Below, one piece after another: positions 1 through 10,090 of a stretch of 64,000 nucleotides of DNA. The position numbers were made by a program, and so were the translations under genes. Position 1 is the first letter of the stretch. The number at the start of each line of letters is the position of its first letter. Under the pieces are notes generated by a model. It saw only the letters and a program-made list of their open reading frames with translations, was not told the DNA's origin and did not search any database. Source of the stretch: Adiantum capillus-veneris (Eukaryota; Streptophyta; Polypodiopsida; Polypodiales; Pteridaceae); contig CM043968.1 in assembly GCA_014529385.2 (NCBI GenBank), forward strand, positions 28,483,513-28,547,512, given 5' to 3'.

Positions 1-303
1 GGTGATTTTGGGTATCTAAGTTGCTTCCTAGCCTCGCACGGACTCTCAAGCTAACCTCTCACCGCATCTACCACTCCAACTCCACTCTTCTCACCACAAA
101 CTATCCTCTTACCTAATACTACCTAAGTCAAAGGATCTAGGCCAAACACACGCTCCCTAGACTCCTCCTAAGACCTATAGAATCCACCACTCTCTGATCC
201 TATCTAAATGTAAAATAACACTCAGGCAATCTAGAGGGACCTGTATCCTCAAGGACTAGTTTCGATCACCTACTTAGGGCCCTCGTCCCCGGCAACGGCG
301 CCA
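1..303 (-). mobile_element. 5' leader of a tRNA-Asp-primed LTR retroelement, cut by the window edge
   Basis: Read on the minus strand, this is the stretch immediately downstream of an LTR and its tRNA-Asp-type primer-binding site. It therefore should be the untranslated leader of an element that continues leftward out of the window. I see no reading frame of note in it. Identity rests only on its position next to the primer-binding site and LTR. Confidence 0.5.
284..303 (-). promoter_or_regulatory. Primer-binding site, tRNA-Asp type
   Basis: The minus strand reads TGGCGCCGTTGCCGGGGACG, which matches the complement of the 3' end of plant tRNA-Asp as used by Athila/Tat-type LTR elements. It lies one base inside the LTR end at 305. 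Priming of minus-strand DNA synthesis at this site is established for the family; activity here is not shown. Confidence 0.8.
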
Positions 304-304
304 A

Positions 305-1367
305 TGTTGGCGATACACCGCGACGAATGTCAGCATAGCGAGAACTCACCTAACATATAATTTCAACTGAGGACGGAGCTCGACCTACAAGCGCGTGGAA
401 GCAAGCAAAGGGTGTCAATCTCTACTCGACCGACTAACGACTACTTCCTACAGAGATATCAAATCTACATGCCATCGGTTCTATGAATGTGAGAGTCTCC
501 TATGATGCTACCGCAAGCCAAAATCCCATTAAAAATTCTCAAAACGTTATGAAACTTGAGGGATATCCTATCAACACCAATAGGCCACTCTCCCTAAGGT
601 CCGTGACCCAATACCCTACCCAAAAACACCCGGTGCAGAATCACGTAGGATGTCTGATAGGTTTTTGCAGGTCGACATTTTCAAAAACTAAGATGCCTAA
701 TGAGTATCTCTACTCACTCTGATCATGTGGATATGCTAAAATGAAAAAACCGACAACGTATACTCATCGAAACTCCAAAAGTAGCTCGTGGGTGAATCTG
801 TCAAAACACAGACGAACGCGCGTGATGTAAGCATCAACGCATAGCTCTCCTCGTGGGCAACATGCTACTGATCTTCGTTTGCAATTCCAACCCCCGTAGC
901 TCTTGTAGCACACACACACTCTCTCTCACTCTCTCATAGTCTCCCAGTCGACACAGAAGATAAGATTATTAGAAGTCCCCTTACAAAGCTTTAGGTTTTG
1001 GTTTATATACTAAGCCTTAGAAAACCTAATGTCCGACCAAAATGACCTGATTTGTCCCTAGGCTTCTATAGAGCTTAATTACAACACCGTGAGCTGGCTT
1101 TGCTCATCCAACAAGCATCTGCTGCCAAAATACAATTGCCGACTTAAAATATGAAGTTCCTGTAAACATTACAAAAGTGGCCGTAATGGCTCAAAATAAT
1201 AATAACGGGATATTCGATGATGTCCATGAGCTTGTATCTTCACATTATAGCATCCACCTTCATCTTCATCACTTCATCAGCATCTTCATATGGAATCTTT
1301 AGAGAATCTTTGAGGAATCTTCATGAAATCTTTGTGGAAGCGTTGTTGAAAGGTTGGCCTATCAACA
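305..1367 (-). repeat. LTR (about 1.06 kb) of a tRNA-Asp-primed element
   Basis: On the minus strand the segment begins TGTTG and ends CAACA, the usual TG...CA inverted ends of an LTR. A tRNA-Asp primer-binding site follows one end (284-303), and a polypurine tract precedes the other (1368-1380). Both internal sides being present means this LTR is shared by two elements in tandem, or is the product of LTR recombination. It contains several short ORFs (for example 483-722 on plus) that I regard as chance. Confidence 0.7.
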
Positions 1368-1380
1368 CTCTCCCCCTCTG
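1368..1380 (-). promoter_or_regulatory. Polypurine tract
   Basis: The minus strand reads CAGAGGGGGAGAG directly before the TGTTG start of the LTR. This is the expected position and composition of a plus-strand priming tract. It marks the element to the right as one whose 3' end is at this LTR. Confidence 0.7.
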
Positions 1381-2617
1381 AATTCTTGTCGTCCCCAACA
1401 AGACTCTATGTCTGCAGTGGCCTTGAAGAGTGCTTCATGTTTTGGTGTTGGTTGAAGCTTTTGTTGTTGCAGTTGCTTCTACTAGATGCTTTATATGTTG
1501 TAGAGTTACCTTTTTCTTTACATGTAGTGTAGTTGAAGCCCTAGCTCTCCCCCTCCGATTGTTGTTGCATCGTGAATAGGTTGAGTGAGGTTTGTTGTTG
1601 CAGCAAGTCTTTATCTTGGCAGCTCTATATTGTTTGTTCTTTGCGTGTCATCCTGCATGTGTACCTGTAAACCTGAAGCCTTTTTGAATTTTTTCTGGGC
1701 CGCTCTCCTTTGATTTTCTAGTTGATGAGCATGTAGTTGTTTGGGGATGTCGTTGGTCTGCTTTTCTGTGTTTATATAAAAAATAAAATAGTAAAAATAA
1801 AATGTTGCGTATATTACAAAATGAAGGTCTTGGATACCTTGATAGAACTAAAGGGAAAAACCCAGTGGGAAAAAAATGCCTTTTAGTCACAATTAAATGT
1901 AAGGCTATATGTACTTATTTTTTGATGTAACCGAGTTTTGTTGAGTTAAAGTACTTATGGCCAAATGGCTACTATTATTGACTGGATATACATTGGATAA
2001 GTGTTAGTAACTTGAAGTCAAAGTCGTTGTTGTTGAGCAAATGCTTATGAAACCTGTTACCGCTTCGCCATCGTCATTTTGTTGTGTAAGTGCATGGATG
2101 GAACACAAATCGTGTCAAATGCAAATGTCCAATGATGGGACATTATATATGCTTGCACAAATAGATACATGGGAAACAATATTTTGTGCGAGAAGAGTTT
2201 GAATCGGTGCTTCCAGGAGTGAATGTAGCTAGAGAAGCAAAAATATATTTGACTTCAAGAGCTACCGCTACTCACAAGAAGGGTTGTTGATGCTCGAGGT
2301 TTTTTCACTCTCCTCACTGTGTACATGTGCGTGAGTGTTTTGTAGATTACTCCGCCTCTCCACCAAATAAAATTGTTAGACTTTGACTCTTCTGCTGACC
2401 TATCCAGCATGAGCGACTCAATTTTACAATATGTTCAACTCTTCCAGCTTGAGCTATAATCTAAATATCTAGACTCATAGACCACGAAAAATATTAAGAC
2501 ATGAAGCTTTGGTCTGATTCTTGCTCATTTAGTGGCTTCGCTGCCCGACTCTTGACTCTTATGCCATGATTTTTATGGCGACTTGACTTACTCTTGACCA
2601 AGAATAGGTTTTGAAAT
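1381..2617. other. AT-rich stretch without a recognisable gene
   Basis: This sequence lies between the end of the tail ORF remnant and the polypurine tract, so it probably is the 3' untranslated part of the minus-strand element. The short ORF at 1648-1890 has no recognisable domain. Nothing else is supported. Confidence 0.4.
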
Positions 2618-3541
2618 TCAAAACTCCCATCCTTGAAGAGAGGATTTGTAAAGGACCATTTTTGGCAATATTGGTTTCTTTTGCCATACCTGAGTGACCT
2701 TGGTTGTCAAAATTTCTTTTTGTTGTTGTTGGTCCCTTGGTTGAGAAGATTGGCTCGCTCCATTCTCCGTAACACTTTGTCTATCATGTCTTGACATTTC
2801 TTGAGAGCTAGAGATGACTTCAATCTTGTTCTGTATGTGTTGTTCTTTTGGCACCCATTTGTATTTGCATTGTGTGATTAGCATGTCTTTGTAGATATCC
2901 TTTGCCTTGACTGTGACATTGTCCTTGATTTTGCCTTTCGTGAAATTGCAATTATTTTCAAGCTGAAGTCATCTGATTGAAGAATGTTTACCTGGCATCT
3001 TTGGTAACCAGATTCTCCGATTTCCTTGATAGTATCCTTGTGCTTGAAGAATTGTAGATGGCACTTCTCATGATGTTTTTTATGTCGTATTGAGATGTAC
3101 AAGAGTGCCATTTTTGGGATTATTTACCGATGAAGTCCTATGTTGGTATGAAGGCCAGCTGGATTTGAAATTTCCTGCGTACCTTTGGCGAGCCTTGTTG
3201 GTTGGTCTCCTTTGGCAATATAAATATGGTCTTTGGTTCCTTGGGGGACGCTTGTTGAAACCTTTATCCACGACATAAGTCGAGGTCTGTGGTTTTGGTA
3301 ACCAAAGTTTCTTTTGACCCTTATAATAGCCTTGCTCTGCTAAGCTATAGTGGGAGGCTATCCATCCCATGTGTTTACCTTTCGTCAATTGGCTAGGATC
3401 ATTTACCCATATTGGGTCCTTGAACTTTATTTCTTCAGCTTTAATGTAGACCTTTGAAAACTTTTGGCGGCGGTGATCTCGCAGTGTAGGGTATTTCGGT
3501 TGAAAGATTTTCTTTGGAGTCTGCCTTTCATGTGGAAGCAT
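2618..3541 (-). pseudogene. Tail ORF remnant with GYYxG...W[V/L]PK motifs (retroelement)
   Basis: Several overlapping minus-strand frames carry repeats of one short motif: AEQGYYKGQKKLWLPK (about 3265-3340), AQGYYQGNRRIWLPK (about 3000-3045, in another frame), and KYKWVPKE (about 2840-2865). The same motif occurs three times in the tail of the plus-strand element at 61558-62613, for example AQGYYQGNDQIWVPK. The two loci therefore appear homologous. The reading frame is broken by stops and shifts. No protein family is recognised; the motif may be structural or bind a partner, but nothing in the sequence says which. Confidence 0.6.
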
Positions 3542-3742
3542 GTGGTCAGTTGATATAGAAGCTCTCTCTTGAACTTTTCTGGGTTGGATTGAAGACTCTG
3601 ATTTAAGGGGCTTCTTCTATTGGTAGGACATTTGTGGGCTCATTTTGGCTTTGCCTTTGTCGACAGCCGATAATCTTGGAGCGGCTGTAGGCTGGCTTTC
3701 TGGAGAGCTAGTCGTGATGACCATCATTGAAAATTTAGGTTC

Positions 3743-3825
3743 TTCTGCCAATGTTTTTGCCCAGTGCTTGGACAAAGTCACATGTATACTCATGTTTTTC
3801 TGCCAATGTTTTTGCCCAGTGCTTG
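3743..3825. repeat. 28-bp direct repeat, two copies 55 bp apart
   Basis: The 28-bp sequence at 3743-3770 recurs exactly at 3798-3825. It lies at the boundary between the gypsy pol remnant to the right and the tail-ORF remnant to the left. It may be a local slippage duplication or a repair scar. Confidence 0.8.
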
Positions 3826-3839
3826 TTAGATAATCTTAA

Positions 3840-4980
3840 TGTTTCTTAATACCTTGTCTCCATGTCATAGGATGGACTCAGATTGAAGTACTTCTTCTTG
3901 ATCATTGATTTTTGGAGGGTCTGCAACTATTGCTTCTTTTGATGGCACTCCTTTGTAAGGTTTACGTAGGTTCTCATGGAAAGCATTGTGTATGAGCCAA
4001 TGGTTGGGCAACTTTAATTGATAAGCCATCTCATTGATTGGCTTAAGAATTTAAAAAGGACCATAGTATCTTTTTGCTAGTTTAGCATAATACTCTTCGT
4101 GGCCCAAAGGATTCTTGCCCGTATTATGCCTTAGATGAGCCTTGAGAAACTTTAGCGAGATCCAATCAGTTTTCCTAAAGGCTAAGGCTCTTCTATGCTT
4201 ATTAGCAGCATCCCTTTTTGCCTTTGCTTTGAGATGGATTTAACCTCTTTAATATTTGGAAAAGATTCTTGTGAGTCTCGGCTATATTCATCAGTAGGCG
4301 AAGTCTTCCCATGTACTTTAAGTAGTAAGGGACTTTTGGATATTCCCTCTTTAACCTCGAAAGGTGCTTTCCCCATAGAAGTATGTACAATGTCATTGTA
4401 CGCATACTCTATAAGAGGTAGGTACTTCTATCATTGAGAATGTTGATCTACTTCCATGACATAGGCTTTTAGTAGATTCAAGAATTTTTAGATTAGTTAT
4501 TTCACTTTGGTCATCCATTTGTGGATGATAGGCCGAAAGAGAAATTTAATCTACTTCCTAGATTCCAAAAGAGACCCTTCTAGAAATTATTGTTCATTCT
4601 AGGATCTTTGTCCGACACTATGGATGTTGGAAATCCATGATGTTTGAAAATTTGAGATCTGAAGAGGGTTGCCATTTGATGTGCCTTAATAGTCTTTTTG
4701 ACAGGCATAGAGTGTGTTTTCTTGTTAAGCCTGTCGACGACTGAAACAATCCTAGTTGCTTCCCTCGATCAAATTTCAACTTTTGGTATACCACGCATTT
4801 TGAAACATACTCTTGTATGTTTACTTTTCATGATAGACGAGCAGAAATACATTTCTACTCCTCGAAGATTAGACTATGGAATCCCTCTTTTCCCCGCATA
4901 AGGAGAAGTATGGGATTCATACATGAGTTTCTTATTGTATGGGTGATTAACACATAGCCTATTTCCATTTGGAAGATAAC
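3840..4980 (-). pseudogene. Ty3/gypsy integrase remnant
   Basis: From right to left the degenerate minus-strand translation shows a sequence resembling the zinc-binding region (about 4780-4960), a core segment with SVVDRLNKKTH and SIVSDKDPRM (about 4590-4745), and a C-terminal segment resembling KRYYGPF...NEMAYQLKLP (about 3990-4090), which in intact elements precedes the chromodomain or tail. The second catalytic aspartate context (SDKDPR) is readable; the catalytic glutamate region is too broken to place. Multiple stops and frameshifts exclude function. Confidence 0.8.
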
Positions 4981-4986
4981 CATCCT

Positions 4987-5367
4987 TCAAGGTAAATGGT
5001 TCTTTTTCTTCCCTATTGCAAAGGCCGTAATTACGTACTTAAAGTCTCGGTCAGTAGCAGACTCATCTATCATAAAAGATAGATCATTGTGAGTTGCCAT
5101 AGACACCACATTTACCCTTGGTCGTTGTGAAAGTGCATCAACCACTCGATTGTGCTTGCCAACAAGGTGAGCAATATGAAATTTAAATTGCGAAAGGAAA
5201 TTTTTCCACCTCATTTTTTTGTCGGAGAGCTTGGTTTGCATCATGAAGTTCTTGAGGCTTTGTGATCCATTCTTAGGATGAATGGAGTCCCCAAGAGATA
5301 GTGTTTCCACGTGTTTAGGGCATATAGAATAGCTAGTAGCTCTTTTTTGTATTTTCCTAATACTCAC
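4987..5367 (-). pseudogene. Ty3/gypsy RNase H C-terminal remnant
   Basis: The frame contains RWKNFLSQFKFHIAHLVGKH followed by NRVVDALSQRP, the standard end of gypsy RNase H, where consensus elements read a basic-Trp segment followed by 'N.VADALSR'. The upstream half is disrupted; sequence between 5380 and 5600 has only scattered resemblance to the connection and early RNase H region. It is a fragment of the dead pol. Confidence 0.85.
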
Positions 5368-5606
5368 TTATCAAAGTTGAGTCTTTGACTCTCATATGCT
5401 ATGGCATGCCCTTCTTGAAGCAAATAGCTCCAAGGAAATCACCGCAAGCATCACACTGGGCCTCAAATGGCTTTGAGAGATCTAGTAGTGTGAGCACACG
5501 TTGAGAGATAAGATTCTCCTTAAGCTTCTTCAAAATCTTCTTGAACTTTTGCAGTCCATGAATACTTAATGTTCTTTTTTTGTTAAGTCATGTAATGGGT
5601 TTGCTA

Positions 5607-6230
5607 TTAGCGAGATTTTTTTTTAATGAAGCATCTATAGTATGCACACATACCTATGAAGCTTCGTACCTCCTGTAGATTCCTTAGATTAGGCCATCCT
5701 TTTATTATCTCTAATTTTGTTGCATCCATATGGGTGCCATCTTTAGAGACAATGTGATCTAAATATTGAATCTCTTGTAGGAAACATTCTCTTTTCTTTT
5801 GATTAATGAAAATCTTATTCTCTCTCACACCTTGAAAGATTACCTGGAGGTGTCGCTTGTAGTCCTCAAGAGAATTTGAATGGCCTAAAGACTTTTGTCC
5901 ATCATGAGTTTGAATGCATTTGGAGCATATGTCAGGAAAAAACTTGTAACTTATCAAATAGATCTTCTACCCGCATTATGAGAAATCTATTGTTGATAGT
6001 GATCTTATTTAGTGCTCAATAGTCGACACACATGCGATATGTGTCGTATTTCTTTTGCACTAAAAGTAATGGTGAACAAAATGGAAAGGAGCTAGACCTC
6101 ACCATCCCTTTTTCCACCAATTCATGCAATTGCCTCATGATCTCCTCTTGTTGAGCTTGTGAAACTCAAGAAGGAGGCTTGTTAGGCGGTGAGCTTCCTG
6201 GTAGGAGCTCAATTGCATGGTCATAATCCC
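5607..6230 (-). pseudogene. Ty3/gypsy reverse transcriptase remnant lacking the palm core
   Basis: The right part (about 6000-6200) reads like the fingers region, with SSSFPFCSPLLLVQKK and a CVDY segment, then INNRFLIMRVEDLFDKL. The left part (5607-5900) has SNSLEDYKRHLQ, YLDHIVSKDGTHMD and EVRSFIGMCAYYRCFIKK, the palm-thumb boundary and thumb. Between VEDLFDKL and SLEDYKRHL there are only about 100 bases, where an intact enzyme has the two catalytic motifs, including YxDD. The catalytic core is therefore deleted. Confidence 0.85.
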
Positions 6231-6324
6231 TCATTTTAGAGGTAGCTCACTAGGGATGTCATCAACGAAAACATCTTGGAATCCATTTAGGAAAATAGAC
6301 AACTTTAATTCCTCTTGATTCCCT

Positions 6325-6711
6325 TTATTGCAGGGATATGGTGTTCCCCGACTCATGAGCATCTATGTACATGCTCTTTTCCCTGAAGGTGAAGTAGATT
6401 CTCCTTTTAGGGAACTTCATGTTGGGAGCCATGCAGTTAAACCATGGTGCCCCAAAGATAACATTCTCATGTTTGAGAGGGGAGATGAAGAAATCCTTTT
6501 TTTCCACATAGCTTTGGACATGAAGCCTTAATTTTCCAAATAAGGAAGTAACTAAGACGTCTTGTCCCTTGATAGCTCCATTGGCTTTCACTGCATCTGC
6601 CATCTCGTGGGCTTGTATGCCTAGCTTAGTGGTCAACTCCGTGGATATGAAGTTGTGAGTTGAACCAGGGTCAAACAAAATAAAGGCATCATGCTCTTCC
6701 ATCTTCCCCAA
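6325..6711 (-). pseudogene. Ty3/gypsy aspartic protease remnant
   Basis: A 128-codon open frame starts with AFILFDPGSTHNFIS, matching the retropepsin active site with DPGST in place of the common DSGST or DTG. It ends near NVIFGAPWFN, the usual 'ILG..WL' landmark. The protease would process Gag-Pol in an intact element. It overlaps the end of the gag frame in another register, as expected after a frameshift. Because the rest of pol is broken it is annotated as part of a dead copy. Confidence 0.85.
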
Positions 6712-8174
6712 GCATAGGAAAGGAGAAATCCTTGGTGATGGGCATCCTCTTTTGGAGCTTCAAACATAGAAGCCCTAGGAGTCTCATTGCGGGCAATTCT
6801 ATTGGAGCAAGGATGATAACCATGGCCTTGCTCCCCACACTTAAAACATTTGTTGTCCTTATGAAAAGCTTCAAGCTCTTCAGGAAAGAGTTTATTTTTA
6901 CCTTTGTAAACTCCTTTCTCATTAGACCGATTGTTGTTGTTGTTGGAATGTCCTTGGGAAGAATTTTGGGCATAAATTTTTCCCTTTGCATCACTTTTGT
7001 CTTTATTTTCCTTGGGCTTGACATTCCGTCCAGCCCCTTGTTGGAAATTGATGCGTGAAGCAACCATGGTGCAGTGGATTACTTTGGTAATAGAACTAGG
7101 CCGTTGAGAGTTGACATACTCGGCCATCTCTTTGGGTAATCCCGCACAAAATTGTTGCTTTTGCTCGGCGAAGTCTATCTTTTGAAAGGCAATAGCCTTG
7201 AGATATAAATCCCAAAACTTGTCCACATATTTGTGGATAGACTCATGAGAGAGAAGCCTCAAACTCCACCATTCGGTGACTACTTTGTCCTTTGAATCGC
7301 TTGCAAGGAATTGCTTCATGATGGAAACTCGTAGAGTTTTCCATGTCTTTGGGGCTTTGTCATTGCCACGAAGGCTAGCCCACTATTGATAAGCCAATTT
7401 TTTGGAAGTGCATAGCTACATGGTGTAGCTTGGAGGACTCCATGAAGCCCTCGTCTCCAAAGGCCGCATCAAATTGTTGGATGAAGGCCAATACTTTGTC
7501 GGTAGCACCAAAGGTGCCATCATAGGTGAGAAAATAAATACTCTTTCCTCCCTCTTTGAACTTCTTTAGCTTTTGTGACCTTCGCCATGCACGGTAAGAT
7601 TTGCGATGTCCTCCCCTCTTGTATTCTCTAGGAGAATAGCCATAGCTTTCATCGGTAGAGAAGGAAGGTGAAGAAGAAGGAGAAGAGGGTGACCTCTTTC
7701 TTGCCCTTTTCTTCCTTTGTTTCCTCTCTTCCCTTTTGGAGTGATGAGGAGAAGGACTATGGGTTAACCGTTTCCTCTTGAGAGGAGTTGGCGATCGTTT
7801 AGTCCGCCTTCTTCGTGGAGCCACATCTTCGGAGGAATTTAGATTCATTACTTTCTTGATCTTTGATTCCTCCTCTCGTATGGAAGAGAGTCTTCTTTTG
7901 GGGGTCTCATCAAGAGGCCTCCTAAGCTCTCTCTCCTCTTGGAGAGGAAAGGAAATCCCATAAGCACGAAGTTGTTGAGTAACTTCAGCTTGCAAAGCAG
8001 GGTTGCCCATAGCTTGTGTTGCAACCTAGTAACAAGATAGTTAACAAACATGGGGGAATCATCATTAGCACCTTCATGTGCAAAATCAAAGTTATCAATG
8101 TTCATTCTACTCTCTTGGTTATTGTCGGCCATGTTAATTAAACTTATGTGCTTACTTAGTGTATAATTTGGCAA
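6633..8174 (-). pseudogene. Ty3/gypsy Gag remnant with CCHC zinc knuckle
   Basis: Three minus-strand frames (7848-8174, 7375-8010, 6633-7319) together cover Gag. The N-terminal part is strongly basic and serine/arginine rich. The capsid-like region includes YDGTFGATDKVLAFIQQFDA and, after a frameshift near 7320-7375, STEWWSLR-type sequence and the FCAGLP segment (about 7150). A zinc knuckle CFKCGEQGHGYHPC (CX2CX4HX4C) lies near 6830. Frameshifts break it into three parts. The short 5' frame begins close to the primer-binding site and may contain the original start. Confidence 0.85.
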
Positions 8175-8533
8175 TTCAAAACCTTAGTTGCTACTCCTCT
8201 TAGCCTTTAAAAATAAGCACTTAAGTATCTACACCCACGACTCGAATTGGTTAATTATAAAGAGTAGTGGAGTGAGTCTAACATAGCGAAGTTGCAGAGG
8301 GATAGCTCCTTTCGGACTTCTTATGGCTCAGTAATGCTAAAGACGTAGGCAAGTCTAAAAAGACTCCATTATTAAGACCAAAGCTCTCGAGGTGTGCATC
8401 ATATCCCTCATAGTGGGCTCAACAAAATCGATAATAGATCCCAATCCCACTTACCCTAATATAATTAACAAAATCAACCATTAATATGCTACTTAAGGAC
8501 CTCTCTTCTTAAGAAAGAAAAGAGAAACCAAAT

Positions 8534-8546
8534 GCTCCAATACCAA
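8534..8546 (-). promoter_or_regulatory. Degenerate primer-binding site, tRNA-iMet type
   Basis: The minus strand reads TTGGTATTGGAGC, close to the TTGGTATCAGAGC used by plant LTR elements primed by initiator tRNA-Met. It lies just outside gag and next to a TG (8547 on plus) that could be the LTR end. Two or three mismatches are in keeping with the age of the element. Confidence 0.55.
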
Positions 8547-9236
8547 TGTAATGGGAATGGCCTATGAACTTTGAGAGCAGCGGAATTAGAAAATTAGATA
8601 AAGCACTTTTGTGAGATTACTTTGTGAGCATAGCTGGTGAACTTAATTGGCAGCAACATAAACATGGTACTTAGTTAACTTACCATGAACAATACTTTTG
8701 AAAGAGAGAGAGTTTAGAGAACATGACAACAATTGAGGACCGGATTCATACGGAGCCGGTCCCCCCTCCAATAGGCATTTGCATTATAGTTTCTCCCATC
8801 AAGAGAGACTTGGTACAATACAATCTTTGTGTTCCTTGTGACCTAGGTGATGCAATGAAGATGGAAAGCTTCATGCATCACAAGCATAACATAAACTTTG
8901 TAGAAAGAATTAACTATCCCAAGCCTCAGTCCCAAGGCCTCAAATACCTTCGAAGGTGGAGACAACTAGCGGGGAATGAAGGTAGGGAAGAAGAAGAAGA
9001 AACATTTCATAGGAGAAAGAAATAATTCCTTGCTTATCATCACTCTTCTTGCTAGCATACATAATAGCATAGTAATGAAGATGGAGAAGATGGCAAGCTT
9101 AAGCATTGAAGCATGGCTCTTGGTTGGATTTGCATTCCATAGCCAAGAGTGTTTGTGTAGGTCTCATTTCTCACAAGCTTACAGAAGGAGGTGGAGTTCC
9201 TCAACTTTCACCAAGTGAGAATGATCCACAAAATGA
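8547..9236 (-). repeat. Probable 5' LTR remnant of the Ty3/gypsy element (right end not determined)
   Basis: This is placed only by its position upstream of the primer-binding site. It begins TGTAATGG on plus. No second copy of this sequence was found to the left of the pol remnant, so the LTR cannot be bounded by comparison. Short ORFs here (8723-9025, 8976-9218) have no recognisable domain. Confidence 0.35.
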
Positions 9237-9264
9237 GTGTGTGTGTGTGTGTGTGTGTGTGTGT
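9237..9264 (+). repeat. (GT)n microsatellite
   Basis: About 14 uninterrupted GT units. Confidence 0.95.
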
Positions 9265-9320
9265 ACCCCCCCAACACCCCCCTTGCTTGCTTGGGGCGAG
9301 TTCTAGGCTTTCCACATGCT

Positions 9321-9560
9321 TCAAGCTCATTGGACCCCTCTTCCCCTAGCCAATCACATGCAACATGCATTCAAGTACATGGGTAGTATTTGGACAAGTG
9401 TCCTCCTTACCCCTTAGAGAGAGAGAGCCTGAAAATGTCTAGATATTTGTTGGATGGAACTAGAAGCTCATTGGAACCCTCTTTAGCCCAACCAATAGCA
9501 TTCAAGCACACCATGTGGCTAAGCATAGGAAGAGTCTGACACGTGTCCCATGTGTACACG
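9321..9560 (+). repeat. Diverged tandem duplication, about 140-bp period
   Basis: The sequence AAGCTCATTGGA with a following block (ccctctt, agccaat, cattcaag) at 9321-9420 recurs at 9461-9560 with many changes. It is an old local duplication; its origin is unknown. Confidence 0.5.
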
Positions 9561-9590
9561 AAGATTTTCAATCAGAGTCTCTCGGGAAAA

Positions 9591-9592
<2 letters not shown>

Positions 9593-9652
<60 letters not shown>
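9593..9652 (+). repeat. (TC)n microsatellite
   Basis: About 30 TC units. Confidence 0.95.
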
Positions 9653-9654
<2 letters not shown>

Positions 9655-10090
9655 CCAACACACACATGAGCCTCAGGTTAGCGAGTGCATGTGGCAGGGC
9701 TATGTAATAGGGCTTGACATAGTGTGTCTGATTTCATGGGATGTTGAGATGCTGCAAAAAAATAGGATTTGTGCTGCAAGGAAATATTTTGGTAGCACAA
9801 CCGGACAACTACATTACTGGGAAATGTGGAGCACAACCTAGCGAGATTTCTTGCAATTTGGATTCCCTGCAATTGCCATTGCAAGAAGGGTGCTTGGAGT
9901 TTTGATAGCTTGTGTTACTTAATCAAATACAAATTTAGCAGCGATCACCTTCATGAGCTAGAGTTTTCTATTCTCTATGGATTGACCTTTTTTTTTACTT
10001 CCTGCACTTGACATATGGTAGGGCTTAATAAAAAAAGTAATTTGTGTTACAATTCTCTTCACTTTTGCTTGGAAAAATGACACGCTCGGT
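9653..10090. other. No recognisable feature
   Basis: Short ORFs on both strands (for example 9678-9884 minus and 9826-10011 plus) show no domain, and I see no repeat structure. Confidence 0.4.

Larger units (their letters stand above)
3840..8546 (-). mobile_element. Decayed Ty3/gypsy retrotransposon, gag to integrase
   Basis: Gag, zinc knuckle, protease, reverse transcriptase, RNase H and integrase remnants follow one another right to left in the order typical of Ty3/gypsy. A degenerate tRNA-Met-type primer-binding site lies at the right end. Every domain is broken by stops or frameshifts, so this copy is dead. A matching 3' LTR to the left was not found; the element seems to end in unrelated tail-ORF sequence near 3.83 kb. 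Confidence 0.85.
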
